NCBI GenBank assembly: GCA_010909165.1
Contig: VJWM01000068.1
Span: 1,488,001-1,552,000, forward strand
Source: Anthoceros angustus
Lineage: Eukaryota; Streptophyta; Anthocerotopsida; Anthocerotales; Anthocerotaceae
Direction of reading: 5' to 3'
DNA length: 64,000 bases
Below are positions 34,586 through 47,929 of the stretch, piece after piece. Every line of letters starts with the position of its first letter. Position 1 is the first letter of the stretch. The notes beneath the pieces are model-generated. The model had not been told where the DNA came from. It was given only the letters and a program-made list of their open reading frames with translations, and did no database searches. A program made the position numbers and the translations under genes.

Positions 34586-36027
34586 GCGGTAATCTATGCT
34601 CACGAGAAAGACATTGAGGAAGAGCCAAAGCACGACTTCCACCCCAACTCTTAGAGATACTAAGGAGAAGAAGTTGGGAGAAGGTCCTTGTTCTTTGATG
34701 ACACCAACTCAAGATCGACACCTTGTAGCAGAAATGATCACCACTAACAACACACAATTGTCGATTACATTAAAACTGCAGACACTTGAATGTTGTGTCT
34801 AAGACTCAAGCATCTCCTTTGAATAAGTCATGTTTTTACCTTAGGAGGGCTTTAGTAAGCGGTTTTGCATTAGATCCGTAGGGATGTATTCAAAACGGAT
34901 AAAGACGCATCTCGGATGAAATGGTAATGAATCTCGATGTCCTTAATGCGTGCACCGGGACTCATGGCGCGCATTGTTGCGTCGAGATTGTATGTGCGTG
35001 TCGGGGTCCTCTCCAAGACTCGATGCCGCGTGGAGCGATAACAGAAGGTTCCACATAGCATTATAAAAATATGGTATATGGATTATATAAAATCGTCGGT
35101 TAGGACTTTGAGCCTCCTTTGGCTTTTGGCTTCTATGGATTGAGTATTTGAACTAAGTTTTCTAGCTAGTGACCATGAAGCGGCTGTCATCGTAATGACT
35201 TCCATTCCATATGGTGATGGTATGTGAGTCATTCTTGCACCTTCACCAGGCTCATACCTCGCGGGGGCATGACACCAGCAGCTGTATCGCACCTTCCACG
35301 TCGATTATCACGAAGCCGGTCGTCAATGCTCTGCCCGGGCACCACCGGCCTGCACAGCGCTCAGGCACTTGTTGACGACAACCTCGCGATGAAAACACGA
35401 GGCGCATGGAAGCTAACCTCACCATCCCTCCCTTCACAATTGTCGAGCACGGATCCTCTATGTGAGAGGCGCCTCACGAACCGAGAAGCGGTCGCTTGCG
35501 CTTTCATCCACTAAAGTTGAGTATAAGGCCACAGCGGGGCGCATGGAAGGAGTTAGAGTGGGAAGGCAACTTTTGGAATGAATCCACTTACCTCAAAGTG
35601 CTCCCACTAAGCTTCTATGTGAAAGCATGTAGGCTATTGCCTTTTTCCAATCCTTGGTTTCATGCAAGAACCAAGCACATTGAGCTAAACCACCATTATA
35701 TCCATGGCGTCCTGAAAGGGGCATTGTGAAAGTGGAATACATGATCTTGATGAGAATTTAATATTTGTACAAAGGGCGCAAGCCAAAACATTTCAAGCAT
35801 ATGGCTGCCCTTGGGCTCGGGTGTTCTCTGCCCTCAGTCGAGTTGATATCTACCTTGTTGTCGGCGGCGGGCACATGATTCTTATTGCCTATAGGGCTCG
35901 GAGCTGCTCGCCTTCTTCTTGCTCAAAATGATGTATTCATGACATCGGTACTCTCAAGGATGAAGCTACACTATGAAATCTAGGCGTGAGAGGTATGTCG
36001 GACATATGGGTCATGTTTTAGGAGGTC
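34586..36027 (+). repeat. Module C, copy 2
   Basis: Minus-strand relic motif at 34,907-34,938. Plus-strand relic motif at 35,658-35,705. It keeps a longer AAGCTTCTATGTGAAAGC stretch before the plus relic than copy 1. Confidence 0.9.
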
Positions 36028-37265
36028 ATATCTTTTTCTTTTCTTTTGTGATTTCTTGGTTGGGTTGTAGCTGAAGGTTCTAGTCATTTTCGCTTTCTTT
36101 TGTGAGGATTTTGGTTTGTTTTGTTTCTAGCTTCGTTCTTTGGGACGTTTTTCCTCTTTGTTTTGTTTTCCTTTGTTATTTTGGGTTGGGTTGTAGTTGA
36201 AGGTTCGGTCTCTTTTCGGATAATTTTGAGGTTTTTGGTTGTTTTGTCTCTAGTTTCTTATTTTGGGAGGTTATCAATGCTATTTTCCAATTTTTGGGTT
36301 CGTTGTAGCTTTAGGTTCAATCTCTTTTGATTTTGTGAGCTTTTGGTTCTGTTGTTTCTAGCTTCTTTAGGTTCCAATCTCTTTTCGGATTTTCGTGAGG
36401 GCTTTTTGGTTCTCTTGTTTCTAGATTCTTTAGGTTCCAATCTCTTATCGGATTTTTGTGAGGGCTTTTTGGTTCTCTTGTTTCTAGCTTCGTTTTTTGG
36501 GAGGTTATTTCCTCTTTTGTTTATCTTTTCCTTTGTTATTTTTGGGTTGGGTTGTAGCTGAAGGTTCGAGTCTCTTTTCAGATTTTTGTGAGGGCTTTTT
36601 GGTTGTTTTGTCTTTAGCTTCTTATTTTGGGAGGTTATCATTGTTATTTTTTATTTTTGGGTTGGGTTGTAGCTAAAGGTTCCAATCTCTTTTGGATGTT
36701 TGTAGGGCTTTTTGGTTCTCTTGTTTCTAGCTTTTTTTTTGTGAGGTTATTTTGTTATTGTTTTCCTTTTGGGTTGGATTGTTGAAGGTCCAATCTCTTT
36801 TGATTTTTGAGGGCTTTTGGTTCTCTTGTATCTAGCTTCTTTAGGTTCCAATCTCTTTTGGATTTTTGTGAGGGCTTTTGGTTCTCTTGTTTCTAGTTGC
36901 TTTAAGTTCCAATCTCTTTTCGGATTTTGTGAGGGCTTTTGGTTCTCTTGTAGCTTCTTTAGGTTCCAATCTCTTTTGGATTTTTGTGAGGGCTTTTGGT
37001 TCTCTTGTTTTAGCTTCTTATTTTGGGAGGTTATCATTGTTATTTTTTATTTTTGGTTGGGTTGTAGCTGAAGGTTCCAATCGGTCTTTAGATTTTTGGT
37101 TTTTGATTGTTTTGTTTTAGCTTCTTTTTGGGAGGTTATTTTGTTGTTTTCCTTTTGGGTTGGATTGTAGGCAGAGGTTCAGTCACTTTTGGATTTTGTG
37201 AGGGCTTTTGGTTTGTTTGTTTCTAGTCTCTTTTGGGAGGTTATTTATTTTGCTTTTTCTTTTGT
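36028..37265 (+). repeat. Module T, copy 3
   Basis: 1.2 kb, single round. The two TCGGATTTTTGTGAGGGC units at 36,380-36,480 are clean. Confidence 0.9.
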
Positions 37266-38030
37266 GATCTTTTTGGTTGTTAGTGGATATCTTCCATTGC
37301 TTATGATCATGAGATATCTCGTGTGGTCCTCGTCTAATCAAAGCAATGGGAGTAGGCAGAGACTTGGCCTCGAGAGCTTTGCAACTCTCGGTTTCGGGAC
37401 CGCCTCGGGGCGTCTCTCAACAAGTGCAAGAGCACTTGTTTTGTCCCATGTTGGATTACATTCCCACATCTTGAGCAAGCTTTCCCATAAAAACAAGGAG
37501 ATCCCTACATGTATATAGCGCCAAGTCATATCGGGTCCCCAAAGCCGACCTCCCACCACATGAGGCTCAACGTGCACCCTCACTTTTGCACATCGCAGCC
37601 AACCCGAGCTTCCCTCCATAAAGATGGGGCTCAACTAAAGTTGGGGCCCCACAATGTAAGCTTCGCACAGTGCCCCACCACCCCTCGGCCTTTTGCTCCG
37701 CTTTCTTTTGGGTTGTAGAAACCCTTCTAAATAACCTTAAGTGGGGCCCCCTGCCAACCTTGACCCTGGTGCCCCACCACCCCAGAGCAAACTACTTCTC
37801 ACTTCCATATCGGTAACCATAAATCCCCACCTCCACATGTATAGCGCCCACCTTAAGTCAAGGCCCTCGAGCGCCAACCTCATATTCACTGGTGCCCCAA
37901 CACCCCAGTCGCTCTTCTCCTTTGCTTTCCTTTTGGTTTATCACTTCCCTCAAGAAGTCGCTTCCCTCAAAGCGATGTGTCGGAATGTAATCCAACATGG
38001 GTATGCTCACACAGATGGCAATTTCAAACT
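37266..38030 (+). repeat. Module B, copy 3
   Basis: Stem-loop 1 has lost one base of its right arm (CTCTCGG). Stem-loop 2 is shortened to CGCCTCGGGGCG. Stem-loop 3 is intact. Confidence 0.9.
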
Positions 38031-39759
38031 ATAGGAGGAGGGGCTCATGCTTTAAGAGACAGAGGAAGAGCCAAGCACGACTTCCACCCCAACTACGTAG
38101 AGATACCAAGGAGAAGAGTTAAGGGGTCCTTGTTCTTTGATGACACCAACTCAAGATCGACACCTTGTTGCGTGAAATGATCCTGCTAACAACACACAAT
38201 TGTCGATTCTGTTTTAAACTAAGCGAGACACTTGAATGTTGTAGGAGTCAAGACTCAAGCATCTCCTTTGAATAAGTCATGTTTTACCTTAGGGAGGGCT
38301 TTAGTAAGGAGGTCATTTGCGATCCCGTGAGGATGTATTCAAAACATCGACTTGGCATCTCGGATGAAATGGTAATGAATCTCGATGTCCTTAACTGCAC
38401 CGGGACTCATGGCGCCGCGATTGTTCGTCCCAGATTGTTATCGTGTCGGGGATCCTCTCCCAAGACTCCGATGCCCAGTGGAGCGATAACAGAAGGTTCC
38501 ACATAGCGTATAAAAATATGGTATATGGATTATATAAAATCGATTGGTTACAGGACTTTGAGCCTCCTTTGGCTTTGGCTTCTATGGATTGAGTATTTGA
38601 ACTAAGTTTTCTAGCTAGTGACCATGAGCGGCTTCATGTCATGTAGACTTCTGAGTAAGACCATATGGTGATGGTATGTGAGTCATTCTTGCACCTTCAC
38701 CAGCTCATACAGGAGGACACCTCAGCCGTATTACCGCACCACTGATATCTGGTTGAGAATGCTCACTGCTTGGGCACCACCACTGCAACAACTCACCTCC
38801 ACTTGTTGATGTCCTCACCGAGAACGAGGCACGCCATAATCACCATCCCTCCCTTTTGTCCGACCACGGATCCTCTATATGAAGGCCGCGTCCAAAAGAG
38901 CCAAGCGAGAACTTGGCTTTCATCCACTAAAGTTGAGTATAAGGAAGCAGCATGGAAGGAGTTAGAGTGGGAAAGGCAACTTTTGGAATGAATCCACCAC
39001 CTCAAAGTGCTCCCATTCTATGTGGCATGTAGGCTATTGCCCTTTTTCCAATCCTTGGTTTCATGCAGAACCAAGCACATTGAAATAAACCACCATTATA
39101 TCCATGGCGTGGCTGAAGGGCATTGTGAAAGTGGACATGATCGGTGAGAATCGTATTTGTACAAAGGGCGCAAAGCCAAAGCATTTCAAACATATGGCGT
39201 TGGGCTCGGAGTGTTCACTCGCCTCGTGTGTCAGTTGATATCTACCTTGTTGTCAGCCCAGCGGGCCTGATTCCTGCCTCGCTCTGGAGCTGCTCCGCCT
39301 TCTTTGCTCAAAATGATGTATTCATCAGCATGGTACTCTCAAAGGATGAAGCTACCTCAAAGTGCTCGAGGTTTCTGTGAAAGCATGTAGGCTATTGCCC
39401 TTTTTCCAATCCTTGGTTTCATGCAAGAACCAAGCATTGAGCTAAACCACCATTATATCCATGGCGTGGCTGAAGGTTCGGTCTCTTTTTTTTGTGAGGC
39501 ATCTTGATGAGAATCGACTAATATTTGTACAAAGGGCTTGCCAAAGCCAAAGCATTTCAAACTATAGTTGGGCTCAGTGTTCACTCGCCTCATATCGAGT
39601 TGATATCTACCTTATGGTTGTGGGCAGTGATTATTGCCATAGGGCTCGGAGCTGCTCGCCTTCTTCTTTCAAATGATGTATTCATACTCGTACTCTCAAG
39701 GATGAAACTCGCATGAAATCTAGGCGTGAGAGATATCGGATATATGGGTCATGTTTTAG
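38031..39759 (+). repeat. Module C, copy 3, with internal duplication
   Basis: Minus-strand relic motif at 38,355-38,386. The plus-strand relic occurs twice (39,059-39,105 and 39,417-39,462), because about 36 tens of bases from 39,000 are repeated from about 39,355 on. The junction reads CCTCAAAGTGCTC in both. Confidence 0.88.
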
Positions 39760-41835
39760 GTCATATCTTTTCTTTTCTTTTGTGATTTCTTGGTTGGGTT
39801 GTAGCTGAAGGTTCTAGTCATTTTGACTTTCTTTGTGAGGATTTTGGTTTGTTTTGTTTCTAAACCACCATTCTTTGGGACGTTTTTCCTCTTTTGTTTT
39901 GTTTTCCTTTGTTATTTTGGGTTGGGTTGTAGTTGAAGGTTCGGTCTCTTTTGGATAATTTTGAGGGTTTTGGTTGTTTTGTCTCTAGTTTCTTATTTTG
40001 GGAGGTTATCAATGCTATTTTCCAATTTTGGGTTGCGTTGTAGCTTTAGGTTCCAATCTTTTTTTTGATTTTTTGGCTTTTGGTTCTCTTGTTTCTAGCT
40101 TCTTTAGGTTCAATCTCTTTTCGGATTTTTTTGAGGGCTTTTGGTTCTCTTGTTTCTAGATTCTTTAGGTTCCAATCTCTTATCGGATTTTGTGAGGCTT
40201 TTGGTTCTTGTTTCTAGCTTCTTTGGGAGGTTTTCCTCTTTTGTTTTCTTTTCCTTTATTATTTTGGGTTGGGTTGTAGTTGAAGGTTCGGTCTCTTTTG
40301 ATTTTGTGAGGCTTTTGGTTGTTTTTTTTGTTTTCCTTTATTATTTTGGGTTGGGTTGTAGTTGAAGGTTCAGTCTCTTTTCGAGATAATTTTGAGGGTT
40401 TTTGTTGTTTTGTCTCTAGTTTCTTATTTTGGGAGGTTATCAATGCTATTTTCCAATTTTGGGTTGCGTTGTAGCTTTAGGTTCCAATCTTTTTTTTGAT
40501 TTTTTGAGGCTTTTGGTTCTCTTGTTTCTAGCTTCTTTAGGTTCAATCTCTTTTCGGATTTTTTTTGAGGGCTTTTGGTTCTCTTGTTTCTAGATTCTTT
40601 AGGTTCCAATCTCTTATCGGATTTTGTGAGGCTTTTGGTTCTTGTTTCTAGCTTCTTTGGGAGGTTTTCCTCTTTTGTTTCTTTTCCTTTATTATTTTGG
40701 GTTGGGTTGTAGTTGAAGGTTCGGTCTCTTTTGATTTTGTGAGGCTTTTGGTTGTTTTTTTGTTTTCCTTTATTATTTTGGGTTGGGTTGTAGTTGAAGG
40801 TTCAGTCTCTTTTCGAGATAATTTTGAGGTTTTTGTTGTTTTGTCTCTAGTTTCTTATTTTGGGAGGTTATCAATGCTATTTTCCAATTTTGGGTTGCGT
40901 TGTAGCTTGGGTTCAATCTCTTTTTTGATTTTGTGAGGGCTTTTGGTTCTCTTGTTTCTAGCTTCTTTAGGTTCCAATCTCTTTTCGGATTTCGTGAGGG
41001 CTTTTGGTTCTCTTGTTCTAATTCTTTAGGTTCCAATCTCTTTTCGGTTGTGAGGGCTTTTGGTTCTCTTGTTTCTAATTTTTTGGGAGTTATTTCCTCT
41101 TTTGTTATCTTTTCCTTTGTTATTTTTGGTTGTTGTGGCTGAAGGTTCGAGTCTCTTTTGATTTTTGAGGGCTTTTGGTTGTTTTTGTGTTTAGCTTCTT
41201 ATTTTGGGAGGTTATCATTGTTATTTTTTATTTTGGGTTGGGTTGTAGAAGGTTCAATCTCTTTTCGGATGTTTGTGGGGGCTTTTGGTTCTCTTGTTTC
41301 GCTTTTTTTTGTGAGGTTATTTTGTTATTGTTTTCCTTTTGGGTTGGATTGTAGTTGAAGGTCCAATCTCTTTTGATTTTGTGAGGGCTTTTGGTTCTCT
41401 TGTATCTAGCTTCTTTAGGTTCCAATCTCTTTTGGATTTTTTGTGAGGGCTTTTGGTTCTCTTGTTTCTAGTTCTTTAAGTTCCAATCTCTTTTATTTTT
41501 TGAGGGCTTTTGGTTCTCTTGTTTTCCCTTAGGTTCCAATCTCTTTTCGGATTTTGTGAGGGCTTTTGGTTCTCTTGTTTCTAGCTTCTTATTTTGGGAG
41601 GTTATCATTGTTATTTTTTATTTTTTGGTTGGGTTGTAGAAGGTTCCAATCTCTTTAGATTTTGTGAGGTTTTTGATTGTTTTGTTTCTAGCTTCTTTTG
41701 GGAGGTTATTTTGTTATTGTTTTCCTTTTGGGTTGGATTGTGGTGAAGGTTCATCCACTTTTGGATTTTTGAGGGCCTTGACTTTTTGGTTCTAGTGTCT
41801 CTTTTGGGAGGTTATTTATTTTTTGCTTTCTTTTG
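39760..41835 (+). repeat. Module T, copy 4, with internal duplication
   Basis: 2.1 kb. A segment of about 420 bp is tandemly repeated: the stretch starting TTTGTTTTCCTTTATTATTT at about 40,336 recurs near 40,757, and a related one starts near 39,898. These neighbours are closer to each other than to other T modules, so the duplication is recent. Confidence 0.88.
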
Positions 41836-42610
41836 TGATCTTTTGGTTGTTAGTGGATATCTTCCATTGCTTATGATCATGAGATATCTACGTGTGGTCC
41901 TACGTCTAATCAAAGCAATGGGAGTAGGCAAGACTTGGCCTCGAGAGCTTTGCAACTCTCGAGTTTCGGGACCGCCTTGGGGAGGCGTCTCTCAAAGTTA
42001 CTTGTTTTTTGGTCCCATGTTGGATTACATTCCACACATCTTTTCGAGCAAGCTTTCCCATAAAAACAAGGAGATCCCTACATGTATATAGCGCCAAGTC
42101 ATATCGGGGTCCCCAAAGCGACCTCCCACCACATGAGGCTCAACGTGCACCTCACTTTTTGCACAGCCGGCAATAACCACAGCTTCCCTCCATAAAGATA
42201 GGGCTCAACTAAAGTTGGGGCCCCACAATGCCAAGCTGCCCTGGTGCCCCACCACCTCGGCGCAAACTTTTGCTCCGCTTTCTTTTGGGTTTGTAGAAAC
42301 CCTTCTAAATAACAGCGCCTTAAGTCAAGGCCCCTCGCCAACCTTGACCCACGGTGCCCCACCCCAGAGCAAACTACTTCTCCACTTCCATATGGTGTAA
42401 CCATAAATCCCACCTCCACATGTATAGCGCCCACCTTAAGTCAAGGCCCCTCGCCAACCTCATATTCACGGTGCCCCAACACCCCAGTCGCTCTTCTCCT
42501 TTGCTTTCCTTTTGGTTTATCACTTCCCTCAAGAAGAGTGTCGCTTCCCTCAAAGCGATGTGTCGGAATGTAATCCAACATGGGTATGCTCACACACGGA
42601 ATGGCAATTC
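41836..42610 (+). repeat. Module B, copy 4
   Basis: Stem-loop 1 is perfect and stem-loop 2 nearly so (CGCCTTGGGGAGGCG). Stem-loop 3 is destroyed by a deletion (AAAGTTACTTGTTTTTT). Confidence 0.9.
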
Positions 42611-44631
42611 AAATAAAGGAGGGGAATCATTTACTTGAAGAACAGGAAGAGCCAAAGCACGACTTCCACCCCAACTACGTAGAGATACTAAGGAGAAGAA
42701 GTTGGGACAAGGTCCTTGTTCTTTGATGACACCAACTCAAGATCTTACACCTTGTAGAAATGATCACCGCTAACAACACAATTGTCGATTACATTTTAAA
42801 CTAAGCGACACTTGAATGTTGTGAGTCTAAGACTCAAGCATCTCCTTTGAATAAGTCATGTTTTTACCTTAGGGAGGGCTTTAGTAAGCGGTCAGTGCAT
42901 TAGATCCGTGGGGATGTATTCAAAAGATCGACTTAAAGCGCATCTCGGATGAAATGGTAATGAATCTCATGTGCATAAAATGCAGGGACTCATGGCGCCG
43001 ATTGTTGCGTCCGAGATTAGGGCGATACGTGTCAGTGTCCTCTCCCAAGACTCGATGCCAGAGTGGGCGATAACAGAAGGTTCCACATAGCGTATAAAAA
43101 TATGGTATATGGATTATATAAAATCGGTTACATAGGACTTTGAGCCTCCTTTTGGCTTTGGCTTCTATGGATTGAGTATTTGAACTAAGTTTTCTAGCTA
43201 GTGACCATGAAGCGACTTCATGTCATCGTAATGACTTCGTCCGTCGTACCATATGGTGATGGTATGTGAGTCATTCTTGCACCTTCACGAGCTCCTACCT
43301 GGGAGAGCAGCCAGAGCCTTGTGTGACCTTGGTCGAACTTTGAAGGATCGTCCAATGCTGACTTGGGACCAGGCGACAACAACTCGCTCATTGGTTGACA
43401 ACCTCACCGATGAAAACACGAGGCACGCATGGAAGCTAACCCCTCACCATCCCTCCCTTCACAATTGTCGCAAACCGGATCCTCTATATGAGCTGGCCCT
43501 CGAGAGAAAGCTCCGCTTTCATCCACTAAAGTTGAGTATAAGGCCACAAGCGGGCGATGGAAGGAGTTAGAGTGGGAAGGCAACTTTTGGAATGAATCCA
43601 CTTACCTCAAAGTGCTCCCACGAGGGTTCTGCATGTAGGCTGTGCCCTTTTTCCAATCCTTGGTTTCATGCAAGAACCAAGCACATTGAGCTAAACCACC
43701 ATTATATCCATGGCGTTGAAGGGGCATTGTGAAAGTGGAATACATCATGACTGAAATTAAATTTGGAAAGGGCTTGCCAAAGCCAAAGCATTTCAAGCAT
43801 ATGGCTGCCCTTGGGCTCGGGTGTTCACTCGCCCTCATGTCGAGTTGATATCTACCTTGTTGTCGTGGCGGGCTGTTGATTCTTATTGCCTCTAGGGCTC
43901 TGGAGCTGCTCGCACCTTCCACGTCGGTATCTTTGAATCGTCAATGCTCCGCACTTGGGCACCACACGCCTGCAACACTCACTCAGGCACTTGACCCGAC
44001 AACCTCAGATGAAAACACGAGGCAGGAGCTAACCCCTCACCATCCCTCCCTTCACAATTGTCCCAGCAAACGGATCCTCTATGAGGCGCCTCTGCCACCG
44101 GAAGCGAGTCGCGCTTTCATCCACTAAAGTTGAGTATAAGGCTGCGGGGCGCATGGAAGGAGTTAGAGTGGGAAAGGCAACTTTTGGAATGAATCCACTT
44201 ACCTCAAAGTGCTCCCTTCTATGTGAAAGCATGTAGGCTGTGCCCTTTTTCCAATCCTTGGTTTCATGCAAGAAGCATTGAGCTAAACCACCATTATATC
44301 CATGGCGTTGAAGGGGCATTGTGAAAGTGGAATACATCGATCTTGATGAGAATCTGTTAATATTTGTACAAAGGGCTTGCCAAAGCCAAAGCATTTCAAG
44401 CATATGGCTGCCCTTGGGCTCGGGTGTTCACTCGCCCTCATGTCGAGTTGATATCTACCTTGTTGTCGTGGCGGGCACATGATTCTTATTGCCTCTAGGG
44501 CTCTGGAGCTGCTCCGCCTTCTTTGCTCAAAATGATGTATTCATCGCATGAGGTACTCTCAAAGGATGAAGCTACACTATGAAATCTAGGCGTGAGAGAT
44601 ATCGGACATATGGGTCATGTTTTAGGAGGTC
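42611..44631 (+). repeat. Module C, copy 4, with internal duplication
   Basis: Minus-strand relic motif at 42,940-42,970. Plus-strand relic at 43,664-43,711 and again at 44,262-44,303. The second half (about 43,910-44,631) repeats the stretch from about 43,310. Confidence 0.88.
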
Positions 44632-45855
44632 ATATCTTTTCTTTTCTTTTGTGATTTCTTGGTTGGGTTGTGTGTTCTAGTCATTTTAGCTTCTTTTGTG
44701 AGGATTTTTGGTTTGTTTTGTTTCTAAGCCGTTCTTTGGGACGTTTTTCCTCTTTTGTTTTGCCCTTTGTTATTTTTGGGTTGGGTTGTAGTTGAAGGTT
44801 CGGTCTCTTTTCGAGATAATTTTGAGGCTTTTTGGTTGTTTTGTCTCTAGTTTCTTATTTTGGGAGGTTATCAATGCTATTTTCCAATTTTGGGTTGCTT
44901 GTAGCTTTAGGTTCCAATCTTTTGATTTTGTGAGGGCTTTTGGTTCTCTTGTTTCTAGCTTCTTTAGGTTCCAATCTCTTTTGATTTTCGTGAGGCTTTT
45001 TGGTTCTCTTGTTTCTAGATTCTTTAGGTTCCAATCTCTTTCAGTTGTGAGGCTTTTTGGTTCTCTTGTTTCTAGCTTCGTTTTTGGGAGGTTATTTCCT
45101 CTTTTGTTTTCTTTTTTTTTTATTTTTGGTTGTTGTAGCTGAAGGTTCGGTCTCTTTTCAGATTTTGTGAGGGCTTTTGGTTGTTTTGTTTAGCTTCTTA
45201 TTTTGGGAGGTTATCATTGTTATTTTTATTTTTGGGTTGGGTTGTAGCTAGGTTCCAATCTCTTTTCGGATGTTTTTGAGGGCTTTTTTCTCTTGTTTCT
45301 AGCTTTTTTTTTGGGAGGTTATTTTTGTTATTGTTTTTATTTTGGGTTGGATTGTAGGCGAAGGTTCCAATCTCTTTTGATTTTGTGAGGGCTTTTGGTT
45401 CTCTTGTATCTAGCTTCTTTAGGTTCCAATCTCTTTTTGGATTTTTTTGTGAGGCTTTTTGGTTCTCTTGTTTCTAAATTGCTAAGTTCCAATCTCTTTT
45501 TGGATTTTGTGAGGCTTTTGGTTCTCTTGTTTCTAGCTTCTTTAGGTTCCAATCTCTTTTTGGATTTTGTGAGGGCTTTTGGTTCTCTTGTTTCTAGCTT
45601 ATTTTGGGAGGTTATCATTTATTATTTTTATTTTTGGTTGGGTTGTAGGTGAAGGTTCCAATCTCTTTTAGATTTTGTGAGGCTTTTGATTGTTTTGTTT
45701 CTAGCTTCTTTTTGGGAGGTTATTTTTGTTATTGTTTTCCTTTTGGGTTGGATTGTGGGAGTTCATCACTTTTGGATTTTTGAGGGCCTTGACCGTTTTG
45801 GTTCTAGTGTCTCTTTTTGGGAGGTTATTTATTTTTGCTTTCTTTTGTGATCTTT
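44632..45855 (+). repeat. Module T, copy 5
   Basis: 1.2 kb, single round. It contains a TTTTTTTTTATTTTTGG run near 45,110 where other copies have TATCTTTTCCTTTG. Confidence 0.9.
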
Positions 45856-46590
45856 TGGTTGTTGTGGATATCTTCCATTGCTTATGATCATGAGATATCT
45901 CGTGTGGTCCGTCTCATCAAAGCAATGGGAGTAGGCAAGACTTGGCCTCGAGCTTTGCTCGATTTGGGGCGCCTCGAGGCGTCTCTCAAGCAAGAGCACT
46001 TGTTTTTGGTCCCATGTTGGATTACATTCCCACATCTTTTCGAGCAAGCTTTCCCATAAAAACAAGGAGATCCCTACATGTATATAGCGCCCAAGTCATA
46101 TCGGGGTCCCCAAAGCGACCTCCCACCACATGAGGCTCAGCGTGCACCTCACTTTTGCACTGTCGGCAATAACCAGAGCTTCCCTCCATAAAGATAGGGC
46201 TCAACTAAAGTTGGGGCCCCACAAAATAGCTCGCAGCCACTGGTGCCCCACCACCCTCGGCGCAAACTTTTGCTCCGCTTTCTTTTGGTTTGTAGAAACC
46301 CTTCTAAATATACCTTTAAGGTAGACCGCCAACCTTGACCCTGGTGCCCCACCACCCCAGAGCAAACTACTTCCACTTCCGAAATCCCCACCTCCACATG
46401 TATAGCGCCCACCTTAAGTCAAGGCCTCGAGCGCCAACCTCTATTCTGGTGCCCCAACAGTCGCTCTTCTCCTTTGCTTTCCTTTTGGTTTATAACTTCC
46501 CTCAAGAAGTGTCGCTTCCCTCAAAGCGATGTGTCGAATGTAATCCAACATGGGTATGCTCACAGAATGGCAATTTCAAATTTAGGAGGT
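45856..46590 (+). repeat. Module B, copy 5
   Basis: All three stem-loops are damaged: the first is reduced to CTCGAGCTTTGCTCGA, the second reads GCGCCTCGAGGCG, and the third is missing its left arm. Confidence 0.88.
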
Positions 46591-47929
46591 GGAATTCATT
46601 TACTCTTTTGAAGAGAAGACAACGAGGAAGACCAAGCACGACTTCCACAACTAAGTGAATGGGGAGAAGAAGTTGGGACGGAAGGTCTTGTTCTTTGATG
46701 ACACCAACTCAAGATCTTACTCTTGTTGCGTGATGATCACCACCTAACAACCACACAATACGGTTGTTTTAAACTAAGCGGACACTTGGTTTGTAGGAGT
46801 CTAAGACTCAAGCATCTCCTTTGAATAATCATGTTTTACCTTAGGGGCTTTAGTAAGCGGTCAGCTCACATCCGAGGGATGTATTCAAAGATAGATCGAC
46901 TTAAAGCGCATCTCGGATGAAATGGTAATGAATCTCGATGTCCAAATGCCCGGGACTCATGGCGCCGATTGTTGCGTCACAGATTAGGTATGCGATGTCG
47001 GGTCCTCTAAGATCCGATGCCCAGTGGAGCGATAACAGAATTCCATACGTATAAAAATATGGTATATGGATTATATAAAATGATTGAATAGGACTTGGCC
47101 CTCCTTTGGCTTTGGCTTCTATGGATTGAGTATTTGAACTAAGTTTTTGGTAGTGACCATGAAGGCGGCTTCATGTCATGTAACCGTCCGGAAAACCTAT
47201 GGTGATGGTATGTAGTCATTCCCATCCAGGCTCATACCTGAGGGCATGACACCGCCCACAACTTTGTGTGTCGCACCTTGTCGATCTTTTGAAACCGATC
47301 ATCAATGCTCTGGGAGGTGCACCTCACACTAGGTCCAGAGACAACCGGAGAAACACGAGGCGCATGAGCTAACCCCTCACCATCTCTTAGAATTGTCGAC
47401 CAGGTCTCTATGAGGCGGCGCCTGAAAGAGCAAGAGCGGTCGCTTAGCTTCATCCACTAAAGTTGTATAAAATCTGCAGACGCATGGAAGTTGGATTGGG
47501 AAGGCAACTTTTGGAATGAATCCACTTACCTCAAAGTGCTCACTAGGTTCTGTGAGCTTGATAGGCTAAATTTTTTCAATCCTTGGTTTCATGCAAGAAC
47601 CAAGCACATTGAGCTAAACCACCATTATATCCGCGTAAGCACAAGGGCATTGTGAAAGTGGAATACATTAGTCGTGAGAAATAATATTTTTTACAAAGGG
47701 CTGCAAAGCCAAAGCATTTCAAGCATATGGCTGCCCGGGCTCGAATTCACTCTTGCCTCGCCCAGTTGATATCTACCTTGTTGTCGTGGCGCCTATTCTT
47801 GTGCCTCTAGGGCTCCGGAGCTGCTCGCCTTCTGCTCAAAATGATGTATTCCCACATCGGTACTCTCAAGGATGAAGCTGGAAATCTAGGCGTGAAAACT
47901 CGGACATATGGGTCATGTTTTAGGAGGTC
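46591..47929 (+). repeat. Module C, copy 5
   Basis: Minus-strand relic motif at 46,908-46,939. Plus-strand relic motif at 47,587-47,634. This is the copy with the most small deletions. Confidence 0.88.
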